Below, in pieces: positions 49,201 to 58,528 of a stretch of DNA of 64,000 nucleotides (the first letter of the stretch is position 1; each line of letters opens with the position of its first letter). The DNA lies in the NCBI GenBank assembly GCA_036873755.1, contig JAVTVY010025069.1, positions 49,455 through 113,454 on the forward strand, written 5' to 3'. The notes under the pieces are model-generated. The model was not told the origin of the DNA and did not search any database. It saw nothing but the letters and a program-made list of their open reading frames with translations. The stretch is from Hanleya hanleyi. Its lineage: Eukaryota > Mollusca > Polyplacophora > Lepidopleurida > Hanleyidae. The translations under genes were made by a program, and so were the position numbers.

Positions 49201-52200
49201 GATCCATGGTCCAAAGTTGAATATATTTTAGTATGGGATTTACGGACATGTTGGATTACAAATATCAAGCTCTGTATTTCAATATTTAACGAATCTTTCT
49301 GAGTATACGCCAATGTACGACACGTCGACAGTCGTTGTTTAGTTAGATTCCGAGTTCATATCGACTGGGCCTTACTTGCGAAGTTCGCAAGGACTTTCAG
49401 TTATTTTTATATTTCCGGGTCTGATAACCGCAAGACATTGTGTGATGAAGCTAAATCGGGATCAACATATAGCAAGTTAAAAATACGAAGACCTCAATTG
49501 TATTAGCAACTATTTACAACATTTCTCTTTCAGATCCAATTTCTTCCCATCACGAAATAGAAATCATACCCTGTTGGTCAGGGGGACCCTTCCGTGGGCA
49601 TCTGTTCATACAACTGCCAAATGAGCATCCCAACAGACGTGAGTACCACTTTTACGTTAGTGCATATCATCAATATATATTCTATGTTGTGTGTTCGTTT
49701 TTTTTCTTCTAAATTTATTAGATTGAATGAATTTTATAATAGATTACATCATATCTCTCACTCCAATATTCGTCGATTTTCTCCTATTGAAATTAGTAAC
49801 CCATCTCTGCCGAATATAAATCGATCTATTAAATTTAATTTGTTTTTTAAATTTATTTTGTGCTTTTTCAGTCTAACAGACGGAAAAATATTTCCAGATT
49901 GGAATGTCAATATGGTTTAAGAAAGTTCCTTCGAAATCTAAGATGGCACTGAACTGAAAATTTACACCTTTCTCTTTCAGAGCCAATTCCTCTTCCATCA
50001 GAGATTTGCTTATCCACGGACGTGTCCCGCTGGACACGGGAACCATTCCGTAAGCACTTGGTCAAACAGCTGGGAATTGAGTTTCATACAAACTTTAAAC
50101 TTCTACCAATACACGACATTGTATGACGTTCGCAATTGAAATGAAATTACTTCCATGGCGCCTCAGTTGTGGTTGTGCATCAATTCAATTCAATTCTTCA
50201 TTGCACGACTCCGTCACATACAGAGTATGGCAAATAACATAATAACGAAAGAATATAAAGGACAATAGTTACAGAAATGCATAGACTAAAGTATAAGACA
50301 ACAAAACCGGCCAATGAAAATCCTGAATTTCTGCTTGAACATGTATATGTAAATTTCTGTTTGAACATGTATATGAAAATAAGATAAAGGATAATGTAAG
50401 ATGCCTGTTTTACCTCTGTCTTCAAATATAAATAGATGTGTATTGTATTAAATGCAATCATCTAACTATTTCATTACAGACCAAACCTGGGGTCTTGTGA
50501 ACTTCAACATAACTGGATTCGTATTCACTGTACCGCTACTTGTTGAGTCGATGAACTGTAAGTCAGAGTCCTCATATAATTAATGGTTAAATTTCAATTT
50601 GATATCATTATTTACCATTGTCATTTAGTTCGACCTCCACCAAATGGCGTTTTCCGAGTCTCGTTCTCGTTCTTGCGAGAGTTTCTACTAACGAGAGAAC
50701 TTTATTCTGAACAGAATGGACGCGACCTTAGCTCCAGTGTGACGAAACCTGATTTGTGATTTGCTGGAGTTTTCTAATAATCATATTGGAAAGGCAGGGA
50801 GTGTACGATACCATACTGACATAATTAGTTCTCTTGGATTCAACTAACTCTTTCATGCCTTGTTAAATTAATACAGAAAATTTCCATTTAATGTCTTTTT
50901 AACCGTGAATATTTTCACGATACTGCTCTGAATAATGTAAAAGATGATTTCTTCATCAATTTCAGACGTTCCACAATTGTCCCGATGCCGTGAACTCGTT
51001 CCATTTATCGAAGAAATCCCCAGAAAAACGGTAAGCGTATTTGTTCCTCCTGTTCCAAAGATGGAACAAAATCAGAACCAGTCTAAAAGCAGCAGGTGTA
51101 GTGCAATGAAGGAATCCAGATTATACGATTACATCTACTAGTCAGAATGATACCACGTAGAGAGATGTACGGGATTGTTTATGGAACATTGATTCCTTAC
51201 ATGGCAGTGTCACTAACGTCATAGGACTTTCGAAGTAGGGTAGGCATTGATCTCCGACGCGCACTGAACTCTTGGAAATCCCCCCTACCTCCAAGTTGAA
51301 ATCCTGCCTATATTAAGATGGGCACATCCCAAGTCAGAATCACCAGTGATTTTCATCAAAAATCATCAGATATTTTCATCAAAAGTAGGTCAGTTCAGAA
51401 CTTGCTGGTAACAGTCCCCTAACGCAGGTTCATACCAAAAATCAAGCTTCTAATGTCAACGATTCTTCTTATTTTGCCAACGAAAGGACTCGGATGAACT
51501 CACTCATTGCCTGACTCACTCACTCACTCCTTACCAGACAATTTGCAAATGAGAGACTTCGTAGCTGTCCGACAGGCTAAGTTTTGCCTTATTCAGAACG
51601 TGTTCACATATTTTGTATTATACATGGCAGTATGACTAACGTCACAGGACCTACGAAGTAGGGTTTGATTTAATTTAAGTGTGTACTCGAGAGATGACTT
51701 GGGGGCCCTGTGTGCTACCATGAGAGAATTTATATAGCATCTCTAAATTGACAGTGGGAACTATTAACTTTTCCAGATGTCATCGCTGGTGAGTCGTTAG
51801 CATAGCAACTATTATCGCCCTCAGTTTCTATTACCATGGGCACTGATCAGCCCAGCAGTACAGCACGAGGTGTTGGGAGGAGAGTCTGAGAGAGCGGGGC
51901 ACCCCCTCCCCCCCGCACCCTCTTCTCTGCATTAGGAGATTTTTTTCAAATTAGCGTAGGGAATGGTGCTCTGTCAGAGCAGTTGAGAAGTAAATGTTTC
52001 AAGTCCCAAAATAAGACCGGAAACTGGAAAAGAAACACAAATTTGAAGTGAGAACGGTCAAGATCAGAAATTTGTTAGAATGCAAGAATCAAAAGAGAGC
52101 CATTCTCCATGGATATATTTATTTGGCATTCAACTTCAAGGTACCTCATCTGAAGAGAGTACATAATAATAATCAATGAACAATAAAGCACACACGAAAA

Positions 52201-53911
52201 AAATAAACAACTGGTTATAGGTTACTGAATTTAAAACACAACGATGATTTTATTATTGATCTCTTCAGTAATAACAGATAATAGGGTCATTGTTGTGTTT
52301 AAATTTAGTAATTTCTCTCATAAAATCCAGTAATTTTTTATTTCTTTTTGAGGTAGAGCATTTTTTAACTAATGACTGAACTGAAGCAATTATGCAATGT
52401 TGTATAGGCTGGATATATAAAACGTGCAGTATAATATGCCTTCAACGGAATTCCAAGACCAGCAAATGAGTGAGGCTAAAAATAGATTACTCCAGAATCT
52501 CCAGTTTAATACTAGATTCGAGTGTACTGTTCAACTAGCCATATTATAGATATCTCATAGTACATGTAGATCTAATAGACTGATTACGACGTACGAGCGA
52601 GCGCACACATGCATGTGTGCTTTTAATATAGATATAATTAAAATATATTTTGGAAGCTGACGTCTTAGAACAACAACAACGACCACCGAAAGCCAACAAA
52701 TACCCTGACGCTTCTGTGAGAAGAAGTTTTTCAAAGTTGCTTGGCGCTTCTGACAATGATTTATAAATTACATGAACATGTAAAGTGATACTCATGGCTC
52801 GGTAAAACTTCGCAGCAGACGAAATAACAACCTCCATTCTCCGATAAAATGATTTGCTTCCTTCATGTATCGTGGCATATACAGCTCGGGAAGCGTGGCG
52901 TGGACTATTAGGGAAAACATGGCGGAGCTACCTGGAAACGTATAATGCCGACATATTTTGGCAAGTACCATTAAAGTTACTGATATTTTCGAGCGACACG
53001 CCTTCGGCAAGAGAGGTCACCCACTGATCAGCTGTCGCGACTGACCAATCAGAAGTGAGAACGAAGCCCGCCATAATCTAACTGTTCCTAGATGGACGGA
53101 TAGTTACGTTGGATTTTGAATCGCCCGGCAAATGTAAAAAATTGCACAAATTTACTAATTTGACGACGGGAATATATAAAGTGATACTTGTAGAATATGC
53201 TGATGTATTTTGTTTGACGGTAAACCGTTTATTTCTCGATTCACCCAAAGTCCGTTTCACACCTTTATGTTTATTTATATAAAGCATGGGGTTATATATA
53301 TAGAGACCCCATATTTCGACACTTCACCCTAATACCGCCCCCCCCCCCTCCGCCCCAAATCTCTTGCTTTGCGGGCCTGTGGTGCAATCAGAGGGTATAT
53401 CTGACAGTAGGATATATACAATCTCATGCCTTGCGAATGATATAACGTCTGAGTATAATGATTAATTATTCAGTAATTGCCCTCTCTTTCCTTGAACAGG
53501 CTAATTTGCTCTAACATCACTCTTTTTCAGGAATCACTGGAATGGTACCACAACCTGATTTTCGGGGATGTTGGAGAATTTTTCGTCAACATAGTTCCAA
53601 GGCTGATGACATCCCTGTTAAAATGGGGCGAGAAAGTGCAAGGCTTGAAGTTGGCGATGGGAAAGGATGACCGCGGCAGAATAAACTACCTCGGTTTTCG
53701 GGGCGTCATCTACCGGCTGGAGGTGACGTTCAGCCCCTTGGAGGGAATCGTCTTTGAGGTCAGTCACAAGGGAGAGATCCGCAGTAGGACAGCATCCGGG
53801 GAGGTTCGCCTCCGTGACCTGGACTTCAGGCGGTATCAGGCCGCATATACCGGGTTAAAAGTTATAGAAGAAGGGACCACCGTCATCTACGGATGTGGGT
53901 GGGACCGCTGA
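46128..53911 (+). CDS. Host gene of unknown family, eight exons, 332 aa
   Basis: Eight exons join in a consistent phase with GT/AG borders: 46128-46213, 48756-48895, 49094-49168, 49534-49638, 49981-50049, 50480-50557, 50966-51030, 53531-53911; 999 coding bases in all. The product starts with a basic stretch and a hydrophobic helix (LLLFGILIACCVLL), a signal sequence or anchor. A second helix (TSVMFCSLLPVLGLVRLMA) is encoded entirely by exon 3. Exons 3-6 are all phase 1-1 and so can be skipped without a frame change. The last exon encodes the largest part (WYHNLIFGDVGEFFVNIVPR ... INYLGFRGVIYRLEVTF). I do not recognise the family. A poly(A) signal lies at 54216. No frameshift or stop disturbs it, unlike the Polinton genes nearby. 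Confidence 0.75.
46214..48755 (+). other. Intron 1, with repeats
   Basis: 2.5 kb without coding signal apart from a foldback element at 47376-47944. Confidence 0.5.
47376..47944. mobile_element. Foldback MITE (~570 bp) in intron 1
   Basis: About 47376-47640 pairs with about 47675-47944. Examples: AAATGACCCCAG, AAAATAAAATA, ATGAAGTAC and, near the centre, AAACATATGAAGATAAAC plus ATAACCAGAACC with their complements. The inner loop is about 50 bases. No target duplication is clear. Confidence 0.75.
48756..48895 (+). CDS. Exon 2 (phase 2 in, 1 out)
   Basis: Acceptor TTACCCTTTCAG|A; donor AATG|GTAATT. Encodes CVEEPVSFWGKVMVYAKF and a Pro/Trp-rich stretch (EPPPLPWWKQHICPVV). Confidence 0.7.
49094..49168 (+). 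CDS. Exon 3 (phase 1-1), membrane-helix exon
   Basis: Acceptor TTCTATTTCAG|AT; donor AAAG|GTAAAC. 75 bases coding for a hydrophobic helix; could be a cassette exon. Confidence 0.6.
49534..49638 (+). CDS. Exon 4 (phase 1-1)
   Basis: Acceptor TTCTCTTTCAG|AT; donor AGAC|GTGAGT. Encodes HHEIEIIPCWSGGPFRG and FIQLPNEHPN. Confidence 0.7.
49981..50049 (+). CDS. Exon 5 (phase 1-1)
   Basis: Acceptor TTTCTCTTTCAG|AG; donor TTCC|GTAAGC. Encodes PLPSEICLSTDVSRWTREPF. Confidence 0.7.
50480..50557 (+). CDS. Exon 6 (phase 1-1)
   Basis: Acceptor TTTCATTACAG|AC; donor AACT|GTAAGT. Encodes WGLVNFNITGFVFTVPLLVE. Confidence 0.7.
50966..51030 (+). CDS. Exon 7 (phase 1 in, 0 out)
   Basis: Acceptor ATCAATTTCAG|AC; donor AACG|GTAAGC. 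Encodes VPQLSRCRELVPFIEEIPRK. Confidence 0.7.
51031..53530 (+). other. Intron 7, 2.5 kb
   Basis: Holds a direct repeat (TTACATGGCAG...CTAACGTCA at about 51195 and 51623), CACTCACTCACTCC microsatellite-like sequence at about 51513 (SINE tail) and C-runs at 51905 and 53338. Frames on the minus strand (52544-53287) show no family. Confidence 0.45.
53531..53911 (+). CDS. Exon 8, terminal (phase 0)
   Basis: Acceptor CTCTTTTTCAG|GAA; 126 codons plus TGA at 53909-53911. Higher GC than the introns, with clear codon structure. Ends VIEEGTTVIYGCGWDR. Confidence 0.8.
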   Translation, partial: ESLEWYHNLIFGDVGEFFVNIVPRLMTSLLKWGEKVQGLKLAMGKDDRGRINYLGFRGVIYRLEVTFSPLEGIVFEVSHKGEIRSRTASGEVRLRDLDFRRYQAAYTGLKVIEEGTTVIYGCGWDR

Positions 53912-54215
53912 TGTACTCCAGAATTTCTCCTACCACACCTTAACTTTTGGCCAGACATCAAATAATAATGTTAAATCTATCAAAATTTCTATCTTTATTC
54001 AAATTCTCCAGAAGCTTAATCTTAATTTTCGAAAATGCCTATATTTTATGATGCCTCCAATTAATTTTCGGTTCAAAGATACCCGTGACCTGATACTGCC
54101 TGTACATCTGTCACACAGATGAGAATAGTGAAACCCCGGAACAATTACCCTTACACGCAATGCCATCATGTAATGCGACGCCAATCCTATTGTCAATGAA
54201 AATCAAAGATGATTA

Positions 54216-54221
54216 AATAAA
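54216..54221 (+). terminator. Polyadenylation signal AATAAA
   Basis: About 305 bases after the stop codon at 53911; GTGTCAG / TATTTATAT follows. It suits the 3' end of the eight-exon gene. Confidence 0.6.
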
Positions 54222-54424
54222 CGTGTCAGTATTTATATATCCAGACACGAATAACCATGTGTATGTAATAGTTATCGCCTGAGACAGAGGGGAGTAGTAT
54301 ATAGCAAGTCTTTGGTGTCTTTAGCGCGTCACTGCGCATGCGCAGAATTTATTTTTGGATTGGAATGGTGTGTGTGCGCATGCGTGAGTTGATGCAAATG
54401 AGTTTATGCAAATGAGGTCATTGT

Positions 54425-55060
54425 GTTTTCAAAATGGTGGCCAATTGCACTTGTTTCACCCCAGCCCTCATTTGCATATTTTCAAAATGGCGGCTTGTTT
54501 TTGTATGTTAGGGGTGGTGTGTTTCAAAATGGTGGCCAATTGCACTTGTTTCACCCCAGCCCTCATTTGCATATTTTCAAAATGGCGGCTTGTTTTTGTA
54601 TGTTAGGGGTGGTCGGTTTCAAAATGGTGGCCAATTGCACTTGTTTCACCCCAGCCCTCATTTGCATATTTTCAAAATGGCGGCTTGTTTTTGTATGTTA
54701 GGGGTGGTCGGTTTCAAAATGGTGGACAATTGCACTTGTCTCACCCCTCATTTGCATATTTTCAAAATGGCGGCTTGTTTTTGTATGTTAGGGGTGGTCG
54801 GTTTCAAAATGGTGGACAATTGCACTTGTTTCACCCCAGTCCTCATTTGCATATTTTCAAAATGGCGGCTTGTTTGTGTGTGTTAGGGTGGTGTGTTTCA
54901 AAATGGCGGCCTGTAGTTGTCCACATTATGCAAATGAGGTCTTTGGGTTTTTCCCCAAGGGTGGCTTAATTTTCAAAATGGCGGCTTGTTTGTGTGTGTT
55001 ATGGGTGGTGTGTTTCAAAATGGCGGCCTGTTTGTTGTCCACCCTTTTGAAAATATGCAA
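54425..55060 (+). repeat. 95-bp tandem repeat with AAAATGGCGGC words
   Basis: TTCAAAATGGTGGCCAATTG, CCCTCATTTGCATATTTTC, AAAATGGCGGCTTGTTT and GTATGTTAGGGGTGGT repeat at 54428, 54523, 54618, 54713 and about 54800, then become irregular to 55060. Each unit carries an AAAATGGCGGC (YY1-like) and an ATTTGCAT (octamer-like) word. The frames through it are periodic repeat translations. Confidence 0.85.
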
Positions 55061-55199
55061 ATGAGGTCAATTGGATATAAAAGGAGTCCATTTTTAGGGA
55101 AAGGGGTGTATTCAATCTGACTTACCTGACCTGACCTGTCTCCCTGCCTGCCTGCCTGCATCCCTGCCTTGCTTGCCTGCCTGCATTCTGCCTGTATGG

Positions 55200-55840
55200 A
55201 ATGCATGTACTGACTTGGTTCTGGTTTTTTTCCATCACGGTTGTGCGCAGGTGTATGACGTCACTTCCGGTCTGCGTCAATCGGGCGTGACCTGGGACTA
55301 TGGGATGCATGTACTCACTTGGTTCTGGGTATTTGTCATCACGGGGAGGTCACGTGATCAGTTCAAGGTCATATCCATTTTTTCCCATCACGGTTGTGCG
55401 CAGGTGTATGAGGTCACTTCCGGTCTGCGTGAATCGGGCGTGACCTGGGACTATGGGATGCATGTACTCACTTGGTTCTGGGTATTTGTCATCACGGGGA
55501 GGTCACGTGATCAGTTCAAGGTCATATCCATTTTTTATCGATATGTCAACCCCACACCCAGTTCATCAGATGCCCCTTTACCTCAGCTTCAATTTGATAC
55601 CTCACTCGACCCCATTGGTCCATTAGGGCTCTCCTAGCTCCAAAAAAAAGGCTATTTTCATACCCTTTCTGGGTTTTTTTCATCGCGGTTGTGCGCAGGT
55701 GTATGACGTCACTTCCTGTCTGCGTGAATCGGGCGTGACCTGGGACTATGGGATGCATGTACTGACTTGGTTCTGGGTATTTGTCATCACGGGGAGGTCA
55801 CGTGATCAGTTCAAGGTCATATCCATTTTTTATCGATATG
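55200..55840 (+). repeat. ~160-bp direct repeats, three copies
   Basis: CATCACGGTTGTGCGCAGGT, GGTCTGCGT(C/G)AATCGGGCGTG, GGGATGCATGTACTCACTTG and GGTCACGTGATCAGTTCAAG at 55234-55380, 55381-55540 and 55678-55836. A CTGC/CCTG-rich tract (55140-55195) precedes them. Confidence 0.8.
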
Positions 55841-55912
55841 TCAACCCCACACCCAGTCCATTAGATGCTCCTTCACCTATGCTTCAATTTGATACCTCAC
55901 TCGACCTGTGGT
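55546..55912 (+). repeat. Polinton-end repeat fragments next to the gene block
   Basis: Two pieces (55546-55670 and 55842-55912) match the 5130-6640 repeat (CCCACACCCAG, AGATGC(C/T)CCTT, TTTGATACCTCACTCGACC, CATTAG). The GCGCATGCGCA core is missing here. Confidence 0.7.
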
Positions 55913-55930
55913 GTGAGTGAGTGCAAGAAT

Positions 55931-56256
55931 GTATTCATCCGCGGTGATGCAGTCATGTCTGGCGGTGATTCGGTCTCAGGAAAAAGCTTCCTTGCCCAAT
56001 GCCTACGGACTTTACCGAAGATACACGGACTTTAACGAAAAGACACGGACGTACACGAAAAGACGCGAAGGTGAACGCCATTGTGGGGAAACCTCCCACA
56101 GACAGGTCAGTACATGCATTTCTATGTTGTTCACGCATAATAAAAGGATTGATCTGTAATCTGTGTTGTTGTTGTTGTTGTTGTTGCTCCCTTTTTTGGA
56201 CTAACCCATCAGAATAGTACGTATCACGGACTACACCCGTAGAGCTACATCTGGTC
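55931..56256 (+). mobile_element. Polinton copy C: degenerate terminus and leader
   Basis: GTATTCATCCGCGGTGATGC (55931) is a diverged form of the terminus at 16730 and 6740. A short repeat (ACACGGAC(T/G)T(T/A)AC at 56010-56065), a TTGTTG run (56164-56185) and TTTTTTGGACTAACC (also at 18106) follow. It leads into the gene block. Confidence 0.55.
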
Positions 56257-56263
56257 TATAAAA
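56257..56263 (+). promoter_or_regulatory. TATA box, tail-anchored protein gene
   Basis: TATAAAA, 47 bases before the ATG at 56304; the leader is conserved with 18192-18244. Confidence 0.75.
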
Positions 56264-56303
56264 CATGTCCCTCTGGATCCCACACCTTCACTTCTACAGA
56301 GCC

Positions 56304-56630
56304 ATGGCGGAGATCCAGCCCCATGCGACTCGCATTTTACAGTATGCCACCGTGGTGAATTCATTCCCGGGTTACCGAGCAGTGGTCCGGTCCATGTTTG
56401 CAGATGGCGACGACAACGAGGGACGACGCCAGATCCTGAACGAGTTCACAGAAGCGGTCCTCCACAGAGTGCACTCGATGGACAGGCGTGCCATCACTCA
56501 CCACCACTGGACTATGACAGCCATCCTTGATGCTCGCGCTATGGACCAGGAGCGCTCACGCCGGAACCAGCGCCGGCTGGTTGGCCTCATACTAGTCTGT
56601 GCCCTATTCACCCTGGCGCTGTGGTATTGA
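56304..56630 (+). CDS. Tail-anchored small protein of Polinton (108 aa)
   Basis: Intact frame from the ATG after the conserved leader (the in-frame upstream ATG at 56265 overlaps the leader and is less likely). The N-terminal 85 residues are soluble and charged: YRAVVRSMFADGDDNEGRRQ, then SMDRRAITHHHWT, then a basic patch (RSRRNQRRL). The last 17 residues form one hydrophobic helix (VGLILVCALFTLALWY), so the protein is probably tail-anchored with its bulk in the cytosol. It is the first gene of the block; a second copy at 18245 is split. Family unknown; a role in virion or membrane biology would be a guess. Confidence 0.65.
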   Translation: MAEIQPHATRILQYATVVNSFPGYRAVVRSMFADGDDNEGRRQILNEFTEAVLHRVHSMDRRAITHHHWTMTAILDARAMDQERSRRNQRRLVGLILVCALFTLALWY

Positions 56631-56633
56631 CAC

Positions 56634-56641
56634 TATAAATA
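56634..56641 (+). promoter_or_regulatory. TATA box with CGAGGGG block
   Basis: TATAAATACGAGGGGAAGAG, starting 61 bases before the ATG at 56695. It is nearly identical to the block at 57399. Confidence 0.75.
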
Positions 56642-56694
56642 CGAGGGGAAGAGACAGAGTGTGTATCATTTACCGTTGGACATTGAGAGCAAGC

Positions 56695-57280
56695 ATGTCG
56701 CTACCACTACGAGCCATCTTGCCTCTTACACCTAGTGTGCGGTTATACGTGTATGCAGATAAAGTCAAACTGGCGAAAGACGATCTAGCTATTTACTGGA
56801 CACCCGCTGAAATGCTATGGAATCCGGTGACACTAGAGCGTGATGGGTGGAATAAATTTAAACGCGTGTTGAGCGGAGAATTGGACGGTGAGCTCATCCA
56901 CCTGGATAATGCCATGTACGTCTATACCCTACCATCCCTTCGCATACGTCTAGGCCGGTACAAAGAGCCATCGCGCAGTATCAGCCTAACTCCTTCTGTG
57001 TGGGAAGCCTTGAAGAAAATAATGCCTATTGTAGACCAGTTATTGTCACCGGACGATCGATCACCTGAGCAATTAGCGTGAGTTCGTGCTATAGAAGACG
57101 CGTTCGCTGAACCGCATGAAAGACTACATAAGGCAGAATTTTGTTTCTGTAAACCAGATACTACAGCCGGGAAAAAAAGGCCTATATGTAAAGAATGCAC
57201 AGCGGCTAGAGGGTCAGTGTCACCCCGGGAAGAGATCGACACACTTGTGACGGGAGCGAACGAAGGGGAAAGTCCGTGAT
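56695..57280 (+). pseudogene. PC4-like duplicated-domain protein, copy 1 (nonsense codon)
   Basis: MSLPLRAILPLTPSVRLYVY opens the frame. VTLERDGWNKFKRVLSGELD and SLTPSVWEALKKIMPIVDQL form the two W-containing helix motifs. A TGA at 57079 replaces the Trp of the LAWAHAIE block seen in the paralogue at 57460. The same frame continues to 57280 with a Cx1C...Cx2C tail (FCFCKPD, ICKEC; 57139-57200) that looks like a zinc ribbon. The upstream promoter is intact. I infer a PC4-like fold from the repeated T-L-x-x-x-W-x-x-L pattern; the DNA-binding role is not shown by the sequence. Confidence 0.65.
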
Positions 57281-57325
57281 GCGGCGGTCGGGAAAAAAGG
57301 AGACGTCTACAGTGATTAACAGACG

Positions 57326-57394
57326 GCTTTGCAACAAATAGTTCCTGTGGTCGATAAAGTATTCTCTGCACACGACCCGCCTCTCACAGAATAG
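57326..57394 (+). pseudogene. Remnant of another PC4-like family gene
   Basis: In one frame ALQQIVPVVDKVFSAHDPPL and a TAG (57392-57394) match the C-terminal VDQLF/DDRSP motif of the family. The rest of that copy is gone. It ends just before the next promoter. Confidence 0.6.
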
Positions 57395-57398
57395 GCCC

Positions 57399-57406
57399 TA
57401 TAAATA
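57399..57406 (+). promoter_or_regulatory. TATA box with CGAGGGG block
   Basis: TATAAATA at 57399, ATG at 57460, again 61 bases; the leader CAGAGTGTGTATCATTC is shared with 56656. Confidence 0.75.
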
Positions 57407-57459
57407 CGAGGGGAAGAGACAGAGTGTGTATCATTCTCCGTTCGACATTGAGAGGAAGC

Positions 57460-57912
57460 ATGTCATCACTCCAAGCCATCCTGACGCTTACACCCAATGT
57501 GAAGTTATACGTGTATGAAGCTAAAGTGACCCTGGTCGAAGATTGTGGAAATATTTGCTTTGAGCACGCTGAGACTCTATCGGATAGGGTGACACTAGAG
57601 CGTGATGGCTGGACTAAGTTTAAACGGGTGTTGAGCGGAGAGTTAGACGGACACCTGATCCACCTGGACAAGGCCAACTACGTATACCATACTGCGCTCT
57701 ACCCACGGGTGGGACGCGACCAAGAGCCGGCTCGAAGTTTCCTCCTAACTCCCTCTCTGTGGTCAGCCTTGGAGAAAATAGGCCCTCTGGTGGACCAGTT
57801 ATTTATACCCGACGATCGATCACCCCACCAATTGGCATGGGCTCATGCTATCGAACACGCACTAGATGAACCTAATGAAAAAAAGCGGATGGAGAAAATA
57901 CTATATGTATAG
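57460..57912 (+). CDS. PC4-like duplicated-domain protein, copy 2
   Basis: 150 codons from the ATG. Half 1: NVKLYVYEAKVTLVED and RVTLERDGWTKFKRVLSGEL (about residues 11-68). Half 2: LIHLDKANYVYH and FLLTPSLWSALEKIGPLVDQ (about 70-121), then LAWAHAIEHALDEPNEK. The SLxPxxWxxLxxxIxxxD pattern of half 2 resembles the last strand and helix of PC4, and half 1 repeats it. The frame stops at 57912. Another frame, offset by the equivalent of one lost base, carries the CIECAEAG tail to a TAA at 58046, so the natural C terminus was probably longer and overlapped the next gene. Confidence 0.7.
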   Translation: MSSLQAILTLTPNVKLYVYEAKVTLVEDCGNICFEHAETLSDRVTLERDGWTKFKRVLSGELDGHLIHLDKANYVYHTALYPRVGRDQEPARSFLLTPSLWSALEKIGPLVDQLFIPDDRSPHQLAWAHAIEHALDEPNEKKRMEKILYV

Positions 57913-57981
57913 AATGCGCAGAGGCTGGAATGACAGTGTCACCTGATGAAGCCACCCACACACACATGACGGGTCAGAACG

Positions 57982-58490
57982 ATGAAGAAGAAGAAAAAAT
58001 CCGTGATGAAGCCGCGGGGCCAGAAAAAGCAGTCTACAGTGATTAACGAGGTGTTAAGCGATCTGTATTACAGCCCAAACAGTCCAGCCGCATATAGCGC
58101 AGTGGGAGCGCTGTCTCGAGCGGCCCATTCTCAAGGCATTAGTCGAACTGAAGTTCGAGACTGGTTAAAAACCCAAGATACGTACAGTTTGCATCGAGCT
58201 GCCCGACGTCATTTTCGTCGTAACCGGGTCATCGTGGGAGGAATAGATGCCCAGTGGCAAGCGGATTTGGTGGATATGAGCGCCTTTGCCAAACACAACG
58301 ATGAGAACCGGTACATATTGACCTGTATCGATATTTTATCCAAGTTTGCCTGGGTCCTTCCCATTCGTACCAAAACAGGAGAGAATCTCATAGCAGCGTT
58401 TCAGCAGATTTTCAAGACGGGGCGCAAACCTCTTTATTTACAAACGGATGAAGGCACAGAATTTCTCAACCGATCCTTTCAAGCCTTTCC
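57982..58490 (+). pseudogene. Polinton integrase copy 1, truncated
   Basis: Retroviral-type (rve) integrase: LYYSPNSPAAYSA, VRDWLKTQDTYSLHRAARRH, GGIDAQWQADLVDM (first catalytic Asp), ILTCIDILSKFAWVLPIRTK and LYLQTDEGTEFLNRSF (second Asp). The ATG at 57982 adds a Lys-rich leader (MKKKKKS); homology with copy 2 begins about residue 23. At about 58488 the sequence passes abruptly into the leader of the PC4-like gene at 58529 (CGAGAGACAGTG), removing the catalytic Glu, the C-terminal domain and the TATA box of that gene. The open frame reads on out of homology to 58599. Confidence 0.8.
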
Positions 58491-58528
58491 GAGAGACAGT
58501 GAAATCTGGTACCATTCACGTACTGACC

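Noticed and set aside
54406..54969. Repeated frames with FKMVANCTCF-like segments
   Set aside because: By-product of the 95-bp tandem repeat; no independent coding signal.
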